A model generated the notes under the pieces. The model was given only the letters and a program-made list of their open reading frames with translations, was not told the DNA's origin and ran no database searches. Source: Ischnura elegans (lineage: Eukaryota; Arthropoda; Insecta; Odonata; Coenagrionidae). Taken from it: a stretch of 64,000 bases of DNA. Positions 47,168 to 57,390 of the stretch are shown piece after piece. The first letter of the stretch is position 1. Each line of letters begins with the position of its first letter. A program made the position numbers and the translations under genes. Location of the stretch: assembly GCF_921293095.1 (NCBI RefSeq), contig NC_060247.1, forward strand, positions 53,603,111 through 53,667,110, read 5' to 3'.

Positions 47168-47905
47168 TCTATTAATTCAAGTTAAAAGTATGTTATCGTA
47201 TCAGTTCTTGCACGAAGAAATTGAAAACCAATCTATGTAGAAGTTTCGCGACTGATGAATAGACGACATTACCCTTACTGGTTAAGAGACTGTGATTCTG
47301 CCCAGGATGTTGTCTGTTTTAATGCACGGGTGATCAGAAACTAAATGGATTACATTCACACGCATTGTTTTCTTTTGGGAATGGTGATATCCCCTAATAC
47401 CAGCGCGAAAGAGGCTATCGCACCACAGTCGCCCATTTAACGGGAGATTCTCCATTCGTCTGGTGGTATAGCGTCCAAACATAGAGCTGAACCTATGGTC
47501 TCCTGGTTTGCATGCGTCATCCGCCCGTGTCTGCCTAACCCCTTTTGCCGCGACCGACCTGCTCCTCAATTATCCCATAGTCATTTGTTTTTTGCGCTCT
47601 CTCCCCTCCCACGTCACCCCATCCTCTCCTGAGTATCTCCTATTCTCGCGTTTTCTCTCCTCCATCCATCCTCCTTTATCACTTCTCCTTCTCCTCATCC
47701 TCCTATCCTCTCTCTCTCCCTGTTTCCCATTCCCTCACCATGCCACATTACCTCGCGGACTGGACGGCGTTGCCAGATCGGTACCGTAGAGATTTTTGCT
47801 CGTCGTTTAAGACTCGTTCTGTTCATCTTTATCCGTGTTGTATCCACCTCCTTCGCTCTTCCCATACTAGAAGCAAACATTGCGCGGAACTCAGCCATCT
47901 TCATT
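47168..47905. other. Mixed sequence with CT-rich 47.55-47.74 kb
   Basis: Low-complexity frames only; no gene supported. Confidence 0.4.
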
Positions 47906-47965
47906 CACATCTACATAATACCCTGCGAGCCACCTTTAGGGTGTATAGCAGGGAGTGGTCAATTA
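47906..47965 (+). repeat. CCCTGCGAGCCACC repeat, copy 1 (truncated)
   Basis: CACATCTACATAATACCCTG, CGAGCCACCTTTAGGGTG, then AGCAGGGAGTGGTCAAT. Shares this block with copies at 48110, 54247 (minus) and 55208. Confidence 0.75.
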
Positions 47966-48109
47966 TCAGAATTATTAGATTAGCAAATCAAAATTAGTAT
48001 AACATTAGAATGACCTTAATTATTAAGACTTGCCCAATAAAAAGAGCATTAAGGGTCCTTTGAAAATATTCAGCAAGAATGTATACACACTGAGTTAACT
48101 GATGTAAAC

Positions 48110-48460
48110 ATCTACATCTACAATATACCCTGCGAGCCACCTTTAGGGTGCATGGCAGGAGGTGATCAATCACCAGCATGCAATAGGATCCCACAAGCAC
48201 TCCACTAGGTCATTTAAATGGTACGCATACTAACAAATTATACTTCCACACTCATGCAAGGGCAAAATTTGCATACTTCTAATGAAAGCAACCTACCGAT
48301 AAAGCAAGTACATACAAAATATGGCGTTGGAAATACCAAGAAAATTCAGAAATGTGCATTAAGGAATGCATAAGTAAGTAGGCTACACCACAAGTCAACA
48401 AACCTATTAGTGAGTTCTAACGCTGCCTTTATTGTCTCTTATTGATTTGGAAAAAAAACG
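48110..48460 (+). repeat. CCCTGCGAGCCACC repeat, long copy
   Basis: Begins with ATCTACATCTAC, then the CCCTGCGAGCCACC core, GGTGATCAATCACCAGCATG (which contains a palindromic GGTGAT/ATCACC), ATACTAACAAATTATACT and, further on, CTACACCACAAGTCA and GAGTTCTA. All of these reappear in order in the copy at 55208-55470, which lacks about 80 bp in the middle. A (TACATC)n start plus a constant body suggests a SINE-like or non-autonomous retro-element. Confidence 0.7.
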
Positions 48461-48998
48461 ACATTCGGAATCTATCTATTCTACAGTCTATCCCTCTTAT
48501 TTTATTTACATGAACTGATCTATCGCAGTATGTTGGTGTTCGTAAGATTTGGCTAACTTAGTAAAAAAATAAACTTTTATTATGCTAATTAAAGATCATA
48601 GATAAAGAAAATAAACTTATTAATCTAACGTTTTGTCAAGAGCGCTGGAAATATTTCGTCATGACCCTTGGTCGAAGCGAAGAGAAATATTTCGCCAGGC
48701 TTCCTCCCACGGCAGTTAAAAGAGTGCCTGGCGTTTTTTTGTGCCTCGCGTGGTGCGTGTTGTAATTCTCGCTACTCTCTCTCTTTTGGGCGGTTGTCCG
48801 CGAATGGGTTGCGTGAAATGGGGGTGTTAGCCATCGACCAATTTTCTCAACAATATTTCTCGGGCATTTTTGAGCGGGGTCTTAGCGAGCTCGGTTTTTA
48901 GCCTTTTCCTTTTCCTCGGTCAGGGATTTATTTCGCACATTCTTTCCTTGCCTTACTTGACATTTTGAGGAAATATATCTTTAAAATACTTACCAGGA
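48461..48998. other. Non-coding sequence
   Basis: A 77-codon + frame at 48668-48901 is unrecognised. Nothing else seen. Confidence 0.35.
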
Positions 48999-49114
48999 AT
49001 GAAATATGAGGAAAAATTCCAATTTTATGCGTTCTTTTCGTCCGAGTCTTTGCGGCGTCTGAGAAATGTTTCCAATTTAGAAGAGACGGGAATGTATCGG
49101 AGAAAAATACAGAG
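48999..49114 (+). CDS. Speculative exon (MKYEEKFQFY...) before strong donor
   Basis: An ATG opens a 38-codon frame rich in charged and aromatic residues (MKYEEKFQFYAFFSSESL, then RRLRNVSNLEE). It runs without a stop into AG/GTAAGTGAATGG, a strong 5' splice site. A weaker acceptor-like TTACCAG precedes the ATG by two bases. No homology is recognised and this length can occur by chance. Confidence 0.2.
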
Positions 49115-52100
49115 GTAAGTGAATGGAAACGTTAACATCATCTCGTGTATGTACTTATTGAAGTTTAATAATAATAAGTGTCATTATGTGCATTTATACT
49201 ATACCTTAGAATCCGCCTGTTAGGGTTTGGCAGAAAGACTATAGACATATGTCCATCAAAGCTTTATGTTCTATATTTTATTGTTAGCTAGTTACTAAAT
49301 GGATCTCAGCAGAAGTATTGGATATTATTTTAATTTTTGACTTAACGAACTCTGGGCTTATTAAAATCGCAGGGATAGAAGCGCCCCGCAAATTTTTACC
49401 TATTCAATATTTAAAATTCATATGATTTTAAAAAAATCCTTAAAATTGTTTTTATTTCTCCTTTTAATATTGATTTTATATTCTCTTTACCCTTAAAGAG
49501 GCAATTTAGATGCATTCGTTTCCTCATTATTGTATTGCAGTTTAGTTTTCTTCATCAAAGATGTCACAAACGACACTCTTCCTTAAATTCCTTTAGAGTC
49601 TAATTTTAGGAATCCTCATTCCACTCCCTTACATCTAAGCATTTATCTCCAACTCAACTGTGCCCTAAATTACTTAATACCGAAATACCCATGGCGATAA
49701 AATCCGTTTGCCTCTCAAGGCCCGTTTCTACGATACATGAACACGTACGACTCAATGGCTGTTTACATGAACGGACTTTGTGTACTGGAACAGAACATGT
49801 ACGAATGAATCAACCAAATTAGAATTGGTTATATTTTCTGTACAGGCACTCGCACAAGTTGGGTGGTTACAGGGTGCATTTTCGTGTTCATTCACGCACA
49901 TTCACACATTTACTTGAGCGGGTTAATGTAGCGTGTAAACTGGCCTTTAAGAACGGAATTTCAAGAATATGCCCTCCACTTACGACTGTCTTTAGTCGTA
50001 CCCAAAGTCTATGATTGCAACTATCGAAGCATTTCCTTGTTGGGCGTGAATTTTGCTGTCTCATTTAATAAACTTTTGCCAAAATGACGATTTGCCGTTG
50101 AAATTCAGCCTTGTATCTGAGTATACCAACTTCTGAACCAGCCCAGAGTGAATGAAAATGGAACAAAAACTGATATATAGTCGTAAAACCATACACGCAA
50201 TTTTTAAGCCAGCAGAAATATCCTATTTTAGTCGCAAGTGTAGCACCCAACAAATAAGCTTCGAAATGATTGCCCAAATCGCTGCGAAACAGTAGTTAAA
50301 AAAGTGTCAGTATCATTTGGCTTTCTCTCTCCCTTATCGAACCCGAATCTGAATTGTCCTGTGGTGGAAATGACGAAACGGAGAGTTCCATTTTTTTTAT
50401 CTTAATGCCTGAGGCCTCTCACTTGGCGAAAGTCCTGGCCCACAGCCAAAGCCCCTCGGCGTCCGCATCTCCTGCGGGTGAACGGCGGCGACACTGGATC
50501 GTAAAATCGTACTTCCCATGGCGGTTGCAATGCAAGCAAATGAGGCTAACTGTAAGATTCCCCGATAAAGCGATATGTTGCTCTTGACCATTTTCATTGT
50601 CGCGCTCCAACTGCCGCCTCCTCATTCCGTGATCGCCATTTTCCCAGTGCCAAGAGAGCTCTATCCGCCTTGTTCGCTGGTGTTCCGTGAAGAATAATGA
50701 CCCACGCGAGGTGCTTGGTAAACAGCTCCGTCGCCACTTAATTAGTCGGAAATATTTAAGGTAAAAAATTACGGCCGTTTCCTCTCGCCCTTTAGTTTTC
50801 TTTATTGTTTACTCGAAGCTTGCAAATGAGTAACTTCATGGAATTTTAATGGAATAATTTCACGTTAATTTGGGTTACGTGGCGAGCAGTCCGAGATAAT
50901 TTATTTATCTGGAGACCCAAGTCTGCCTTTTTCTTTCCGCGGCTTCTCTTTGATGCCCTGATTTTGTATGGACACGAATTATGACTGCGGGGAGCCCACG
51001 CTCGCAATCGTCGCTTCGGCATTCAAAAGCATAAATTACGACGATTCAGGTGCAAATGTGGCGACCATAATGCCGTTCATTCAGGGACTAGCGACCGATG
51101 AACCAAGAAATATTTACGAATGAAGAATTGCAGCTCAGGCCATTGCTATATTACTATTTTTGGTAGAAACCCGCAACAGCCTTAATTTCCTCGCTCATGC
51201 TAGTTTTTGTCCATTACCTAAAGGAAATCTAAAGGAACTTATGTTATTACTCATTAAAAATGGGAACTATATTAACTATGAAGGCTTCAGTATACCTCCC
51301 TTTTCTTCTATTGAAGTTATTCCAGTCCCATGACACGATGTCATATTTTTCTTTACACGCACAGTCCTTCCTATGTGTAGTCTTTATTTGCGTTAAGGAT
51401 TTTTTCCTAAAAAAAATACAAAATTATCCTGAGGTACGCCGAATGGAGATGTAACTGCATTTGGTAAGATGGTAGAAATTACGTATTTGACGTTCTACAA
51501 TGGTATTGGCATTTGTATTGAGGAAATATAAGGTCTAGCCAATTGTATACACATGGTTGTTTTTATTGCATTATTTTGAGCTCTTATGAGAGTTTTCGTA
51601 AACAAATTTTAGTTATCCCATAAATGTTTAATATATGCTAATTAGGGTACTTGCGTCAGATGCAAACTCGAGAAGTCGCCATTCACCAAACCAGTCACCA
51701 TGAAATATTATCCTTCAATGCTTACTTCCATGTGTATCTTCTCTTATTTAGGTTTGATCCGACTTCTGAAGCTGGCTAGCATAAAAATGCTTAATAAATT
51801 GATGAAGATCTTCTGATGCAATCCTACCATTGTTCTCGTTACGAGCGCTTAAATGTTTGGGATATAACTTTTGACATTGTTACTTAAAAATCGGGTTTTC
51901 TACTGTCGCGGATTACTAATTGTAAGAAATAGCAAAGTGGTTGTGGCTTCCACTGGTGCAGTGAATGTTGCTTGGGAATAAATCGTCAGTAATCCTATTT
52001 CTTTAGAAGTTGACTCTTCGCTAAGATTCCGTGCGGAATTTTAATTTCTATATTTTTCTATAATCCGGCTTGAAGTGTTTGTGCCATAACCATGTATAAT

Positions 52101-52194
52101 TATAGATGAGATACGGAGGAAACAGATGGTATGCATTAGCGAGAACTTAGTATGGAAGGGACATTGAAAATGTTGTCTACCATGAGGTTATTGC
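49115..52194. other. Mostly AT-rich sequence, no gene recognised
   Basis: 50.34-50.7 kb is GC-richer, with a 77-codon + frame lacking known motifs. Otherwise no repeats, RNA genes or TIRs seen. Confidence 0.35.
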
Positions 52195-52470
52195 CTATCA
52201 AATGTACGTGATTATTTTTCGTACTTACGAATCCTTTCTTTCCCTCCCATCCTACTCGACACTACCCTTATAAACTGGGTGGGCTCGAGTTAGTGTAAGC
52301 GAGAGGAAATTGTCCATCAATTGTACTGGATTATTTTCCATACTTACGAATCCATACAATCAGGAAACTTATTTTTTGATTTTCCCTCTCTCTATCTCTC
52401 TCTCTCATCCTACTCGATACCACCTTATAAAACTGGCTGGGCTCGAGTTGGTGCATGCGAGAGAAAGAGA
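52195..52470 (+). repeat. Two-copy tandem repeat
   Basis: Unit at 52195-52306 and unit at 52315-52470 share GATTATTTTYCRTACTTACG, AATCC, CATCCTACTCGAYACYAC, CTTATAAAACTGG and TGGGCTCGAGTTRGTG. The second copy is longer because of a (CT)n stretch (52384-52407). Confidence 0.75.
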
Positions 52471-52479
52471 GAGAATGGT

Positions 52480-53050
52480 TTGTGATGGGACTCCCGATCT
52501 GGCAACGTGGCATCCGCCTCTGGTGATGGCAAGAGACTTTGCAAAGGGGTGGGGTGCGTGTCGGTCGGGGGGAACGAACGTTTTGCGAATACCGCCCCTC
52601 CCCCTCCAGACCCCCACCCCCCTCTACATGCCCTCCTCTTCCACACGGGCAGATATCCTCTCTCTCTCCCCCCCCCCTCCTGACGCCCAGGGCCCGTAGG
52701 TCGCGAATCTCTCTCCCTCCCTCCCCTCCTTTCCCCCTCCCCCCGCGACGGCTGCGGCGGAGGGGAAGTGAGGCCTGGGGTGTGAGGAGGGAGGCGGTGG
52801 GATGAGGTGTTGCTTGCGCGTTAGTGGAGCAGTGGGATGGGGTGGGAGTTTTTGAGACGTGAGTTTGTGTGTGGAGGGAGGGCGGGAGGAGGAGGAGGTG
52901 GAGGAGCTGAGGCGAGGAGGCGGCAGGAGAACGACCTTGAGCGTTGAAGATTTGGCGGCTGGTGGAAGACGGAGGTGGCGGAGAGAGCAGACTGTGCGGG
53001 GTATGGAGGGGTCCTAGGGCGTAAGAGAAGGGAAGGAGGGGGAGTATACT
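52480..53050. other. GC-rich tract, C/T-rich then G/A-rich
   Basis: 52.58-52.76 kb is C-rich on + and 52.76-53.05 kb is G-rich on +, so the two halves are compositionally inverted. Frames on both strands are low-complexity. Confidence 0.5.
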
Positions 53051-53178
53051 ATTATATACACTAAATATTAATTTTTTACGTTTATAAGCCCGTTGGGTGT
53101 ATATATTGAAATTGTAAAATACATCGTCTAATCCGTCACATCGTCACGCTTCCCCTATCGTCACGCTCGTGCTGTGTG

Positions 53179-53746
53179 TGGAGTATGCGTGATAGGAGAG
53201 AGAAGAAACGAGGAAATTAGAATACGTGGGTCGCAAAAGTCATGTTTTGTGCCGTCAAGTGCATCGTATCTTATTATTATTCTTAATTTTTTAAATATTT
53301 TAATTAAAAAGTTTTTAATAATGATACAAATTTAATTAAATATTCCCATAGTATATAACTTTATGGCAATTTATAGATTGTAAATTTAATATTTTATAAT
53401 ATAATTATTTTTTAATATTATTTAATATAAATGGCATTTAAAATTCACACGAGAAATAATTTTTCCACAACTTAAGCCAGAGAAGTAATAACTTACGTCG
53501 GTCATTCCCCGAGGAATACCATATTTTTAATTCTACTCTTCCTGAGTGTATGCACAAGCAGAGAGAGACAAGAAACGACTGGAGGAACGAATACATGGGT
53601 TGCAGAAATCATTTTTGTACTGCTACATGCATCGTATTTTGTTGCTAAAAGTACTAATTTTAAATTTTATTAAAGCGTCAATCAATGTCTAGCACTGATT
53701 TTTATGACAATCTATAAATAGCAAAATATTAATGGCTATAAATTTC
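53179..53746 (+). repeat. Diverged tandem duplication, period about 365 bp
   Basis: 53179-53450 and 53542-53746 share GAGAGAGAAGAAACGAGGAA / GAGAGACAAGAAACGACTGG, then TACRTGGGTYGCARAAATCAT, GCATCGTAT and TATGRCAATYTATA. A further piece (53449-53518) is repeated near 55137-55207. Confidence 0.65.
53449..53518 (+). repeat. Block repeated at 55137-55207
   Basis: Both contain ATTCCACAA-type sequence, then CCARAGAAGTA, AACTTMCRTCGGTCATT and GGAWTAC in the same order, 1.7 kb apart. Confidence 0.65.
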
Positions 53747-53833
53747 AGGTACTCTTCTCAGACTCCGCACCAGGTTAATTCAGTCGTATTGGATGATGAT
53801 TCGGAAAACGACTTGTCTTCCATTCTCAAGGCG
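53747..53833 (+). pseudogene. Coding-like fragment with SENDLSSIL peptide, copy 2
   Basis: The frame reads RYSSQTPHQVNSV then VLDDDSENDLSSILKA, homologous to 43089-43178. It lies in a 133-codon open frame (53732-54133) that soon enters LINE-like and unrelated sequence. A 13-bp hairpin, TTTCACACAATTTC / GAAATTGTGTG, follows at about 53858-53890. AATTTCAG/G directly before it resembles a 3' splice site. Family unknown. Confidence 0.45.
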
Positions 53834-53942
53834 TGCTACTGTTTGAATTTCCAATTTCACACAATTTCAACGAGTGTGAAATTGTGTGTTAACCTCGCGT
53901 GGAGCCCGAGAAGAATTCCTAAATATCATTCATCATCATCAT

Positions 53943-54003
53943 CATCAATGGTCAACAACCCTAAGATTGGTTTGACGCAGCTCTCCACTCAATTCTTCTA
54001 TCC
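53943..54003 (-). mobile_element. Non-LTR retrotransposon 3' end, short fragment
   Basis: TGGTCAACAACCCTAAGATT, then GGTTTGACGCAGCTCTCCAC, matches the 3' end of the LINE copy at 59.77 kb (minus strand W-R-A-A-S-N-Q and tail). It is followed on the minus side by a (GAT)n tail at about 53930-53947. Confidence 0.65.
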
Positions 54004-54246
54004 ATGGGGCCTGAGGGAGCCCGAGCCCCCTCAAAAATTCGTTATGGGGGTGAGAAAAAATTGTATCAGGCCTGCCGATTTTACCCGGAGTGTCCAGTTA
54101 TCGAGAGTCGAATTTTCAGGGTCCTCATGTTGATAATATGAACCTTCTAAAATGCTTTAAAAGCCTTAAAACTCACTATTTATAAATTTTCCCGGGGTAA
54201 GACCCCCGCTGTGGGCCCAATATTTTTTATAAGTCGGCAACCTTTG

Positions 54247-54330
54247 CTGGTGATTGCTGGTGATTGATCACCCCCTGCCAAACACCCTAGAGGTGGCTCG
54301 CAGGGTATTATGTAGATGTAGATGTAGATG
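54247..54330 (-). repeat. CCCTGCGAGCCACC repeat, inverted copy
   Basis: The minus strand reads (CATCTA)n, then CATAATACCCTGCGAGCC, ACCTCTAGGGTG and GGGGGTGATCAATCACCAGC. It abuts the LINE fragment at 54331 and is inverted relative to the copy at 55208, so the two flank the LINE-derived segment. Confidence 0.8.
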
Positions 54331-54786
54331 AACCCTGCCTATCAGCCAATCTTTTCACACCCACATATTTCTTCTCTTTCACAGCTTTCTTTACCTGTTC
54401 CATATATTTTGTTCGATATCTTCCTTTTCTGTTCTTGCCATCCACTTGTCCCTCGACGATTGTCTTCATCAGGCCATCTTGTCTCAATATGTGGCCTATA
54501 TTGTGGCCTATTCTTCTTCTTATTAAGGTTTTCATGAAGATTGTCTTCAATCCCATTCTTCTTAGGACCTTCCTCATTACTAACTCGGTCGATGCATTTG
54601 ATCCTCGTCATTTTCCTGTAGCACCACATTTCGAAGGCCGCTACCCTTGATTTATCCGTAATAAGCGAAAACATCCACGTATGGCATGAAAATGCAACGC
54701 ACTGAACCCACGACCTCGAAAGTGTATGAGATAAATAATAACTCGGACTATCCATTTCATCCTCATCATTCTTCATAAAACTCACA
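54331..54786 (-). pseudogene. LINE (non-LTR retrotransposon) ORF 3' end, frameshifted copy
   Basis: Minus-strand frames encode AAFEMWCYRKM and CIDRVSNEE, then, in a shifted frame, LIRRRIGHNIGHILRQDG, LMKTIVEGQVDGKN and TKYMEQVKKAVKEKK. This is the C-terminal tail typical of LINE reverse transcriptases. Frameshifts near 54550 break it. It is not functional. Confidence 0.8.
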
Positions 54787-55139
54787 ATCTCTAGGAAAAA
54801 TTAAAATCGTTTAGTTATAAGTTTTTTTTGAAAACGGCATTTTACATTACAATCCATAAAATGGGGAAAAATTCATACTCTCCTTAAGACCTCCTCATTA
54901 CTAACTCATTCGATCCATTTGATCCTAATCATTTTTCTATAGCACCACATTTCGACGGCTTCTACCCTTGATCTCTCCGTAATTAGTGAAAACAACCACG
55001 TATGGCACGAAAATGCAATCAATCCTGGACAACACACCGAACGCACGCTCAATCACTACGAAAATTTAAAATCGTTTAGATGTAAGTTTTTTGGAAACGG
55101 CATTATACATTAAAATCCATAAAATGGGGAAAAATTCAT
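54568..55139 (+). repeat. Tandem duplication inside the LINE-derived segment
   Basis: 54568-54870 and 54889-55139 share CTCATTACTAACTC, CGATSCATTTGATCCT, CACCACATTTCGAMGGC, CACGTATGGCAYGAAAATGC and AATCCATAAAATGGGGAAAA. The first copy has about 55 extra bases. The unit covers LINE plus flank, so it duplicated after the LINE inserted. Confidence 0.8.
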
Positions 55140-55207
55140 GTGCGAAACAATTATTCCACAATTTGCGCCAAAGAAGTATTAACTTCCATCGGTCATTTCC
55201 TAAGGAT

Positions 55208-55470
55208 TACATCTACATCTACGTAATACCCTGCGAGCCACCTCTAGGGTGTTTGGCAGGGGGTGATCAATCACCAGCATGCAGCATGCAATTGGATTCC
55301 CACATGCACACCACACGGTCCAAAAAACGTCACGTATACTAACAAATTATACTACCATATGCTGTTAGAAATAATAATAAAATTAAGAAACATGCATGAA
55401 GTTTTACATAGGTTAGTAGGATACACTACAAGTCATGCAATCTATTTATGAGTTCTATCGCTGGTATATT
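55208..55470 (+). repeat. CCCTGCGAGCCACC repeat, copy 4
   Basis: Same order of blocks as 48110-48460: (TACATC)n, CCCTGCGAGCCACCTCTAGG, GGTGATCAATCACCAGCATG, ACTAACAAATTATACT, ACACTACAAGTCA and GAGTTCTATCGCTG. A central segment is missing. Confidence 0.75.
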
Positions 55471-56196
55471 TTTCTATCTATCACTATATTTTTTATTCCA
55501 TTCTGTTTTTGTTTTTTTTTACATAATAAGTTTGGGCGCGGGGTTTGGGCGGAGGTGGTCGGATGGGTGCGAGGTGTTGTGGGCTCGAGTCGTGAGGGTG
55601 AAATTTGTGTGTGGCGGGGGGGCGCAGGAAAAAGAGCTTTGGGTGGATGATATATTTTTGTGGGTAGGGTGAGAAAAATGGGAGAGATGGGGGGAAGGGG
55701 TGAGGTGGTAGCTCTCGCTGAGAGGATGGGGGGAGTGGACAGGACGGATGGAATTGGCGTTTTGCGAAACGAGGTCGTGAGATGGGAGAGCGAATGGATC
55801 GGAGGACATGCGGGTAGAAGGGGAAGAGACTAGTTTTTTTCGGGGGAGGCAGTAGTGGAGGAGTTTGGAAGCATTGAATAGGATCTGTGTTATGAATTAA
55901 GAATCGCTCGCGTCGAGGATATTCGATTGAGAAATAGGTCGAGCGTACTTTTACCCGCAGGTAACGATGGCTCGGATGGGAGAGATGATGAATTGGCTGA
56001 AGTTTTTCGTCTCGATGAGGTTGCATAGGTGGAATATGACCGGTGTGTGAGAAAGACTCTTGGGCTTGACTCATCACTCGACTTGACACATCGTGTGGTG
56101 ACGTATACCTTGCACGAATCACAGAAAATAATTAAAGTATACCGGGACTAGCCACGGTAATAACTTTTGCGAAGTCTCCCGCAATTCACAAATTGA
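55471..56196. other. Purine/G-rich tract, no gene called
   Basis: 55.54-55.87 kb is G-rich on +. The 209-codon minus-strand frame (55493-56122) is P, H and S rich with no domain and is most likely compositional. Confidence 0.45.
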
Positions 56197-56477
56197 GCGA
56201 AAAATCCACAGAGGAAAAATCATTCGCCTTGACCGGGATTCGAACCCGGATCCCGTGTTCAAAGTTCAGGCTTTGCTCTCCGGCTGTGGCGCCATGCGCA
56301 CGACCTGGACTGCATAATATGCTCAGCAGTCCATACCACCTTGTCCGGTATAGTCCACAAATTTCCACAGGGGATGATGACGCCTCGGAAGCTGGCTAAA
56401 GCACTCGGCCGGAAATCGAGGGATCCGGGTTCGAATCCCGGTCAAGGCGAATGATTTTTCTTCTGTGGATTTTTCGC
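56197..56477. mobile_element. Head-to-head pair of tRNA-like sequences with 58-nt inverted arms
   Basis: Arms 56197-56254 and 56420-56477 are complementary with one mismatch. Each contains a T-arm with the B box GGTTCGAATCCCGG, then TCAAGGCG and ATTTTTC. The right unit (+) has GAAGCTGGCTAAAGCACTCG and an anticodon-like arm CTCGGCCGGAAATCGAG; the left unit (-) has a different D and anticodon half (GGCGCCACAGCCGGAGAGC). Between them is GGACTGC...GCAGTCC. Likely two SINE heads, or one inverted element, rather than functional tRNAs. Confidence 0.75.
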
Positions 56478-56564
56478 ACAAAGAAAATAATATGGCAAGC
56501 AAAATTATTATAAAAGTTTTCAACCGATTATGGTAGTTTCCATGGAGTACCAGGTCTATGGTAA

Positions 56565-57390
56565 TCTTTCTAAAAAAATTACCGGAGAAACATATCGCCT
56601 AAGCTTTCCTCGAAGACATAAAACTGAATTGGAGGAAATGTTAACGGTGACGAATTTTAAGCTGCATTATTGACGTTGGGGTTCTTTACCTTTAGAGATA
56701 AATGTAGTTGTGTGTCCTGGCTGGTGTTTACCAGCACTAGGTCCCTGTGTTTCTAAGTTATACGACGAAGAAATATCTTGTTTCAGTTTGAACTAATTTT
56801 TAAAAGAGGTAAATCGTTTTATTTTTTAACGAGTATTTTGAAGTAAAGATTGAGTAAAAATACAAACTTAACGGAAATGTATCAACTGTCATTTTGTTTT
56901 AGCCTCGCTATTTTTTCTGTGGCAGCATACAATTTTTTTCAATATATTCAGGAAGAAACTTTCGGGCAGCCTTCCCTTCCTTCATGTACTTCCCTCTTCT
57001 ATTTACTGTAAGGGCTGAGCCCTAAAAATCCTATTCTCTTTCTTCCACTCCCTCGTTTACCCAACATTCTACCCTCTAACACAGTTTTCAAAATCCCCTT
57101 CCCGTAAGAACTTCCTCAATCCATACTTTCTGTTTCCTCCGTATCTCTTCTATCTTTATGAAAAAATTACCAGAAAAACATATCGCCTAAGCTCTCCTCG
57201 AAGTCATAATATTGAATTAGAGGAAACATTAACGGTAACGAGTTTAAGCTGGATTTTAAAGTTTAGACTTTGTAGAAAAATCTAATTGTCTGATCTGGTT
57301 AACAGAAATAGGTCCCTGTAATATGTACTAGGTTAGGTTACGAACAAATATCTTGTTTAAGTTTGAGTTAATTTTACCAAGAGATCAAGA
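56565..57390 (+). repeat. Diverged direct duplication, about 590 bp apart
   Basis: 56565-56815 and 57158-57390 share AACATATCGCCTAAGCTYTC, CTCGAAG, TTAACGGTRACGA, AGGTCCCTGT and AAATATCTTGTTT in order. The spacer (56820-57155) is unrelated and AT-rich. Non-coding. Confidence 0.75.

Noticed and set aside
54004-54230. Additional hAT-like element (GGGGCCTGAGGGAGCCCGAG ... CCCGCTGTGGGCCC)
   Set aside because: G/C-rich segments at both sides look terminal, but I could not find matching inverted ends or an 8-bp TSD.
55493-56122. 209-codon minus-strand frame as a gene
   Set aside because: P, H and S rich low-complexity sequence opposite a G-rich tract; no motif.
56400-56450. Functional tRNA-Ser-like gene on +
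   Set aside because: The anticodon loop lacks the invariant T33, the D arm is poor, and the T arm and tail are duplicated in inverted orientation.
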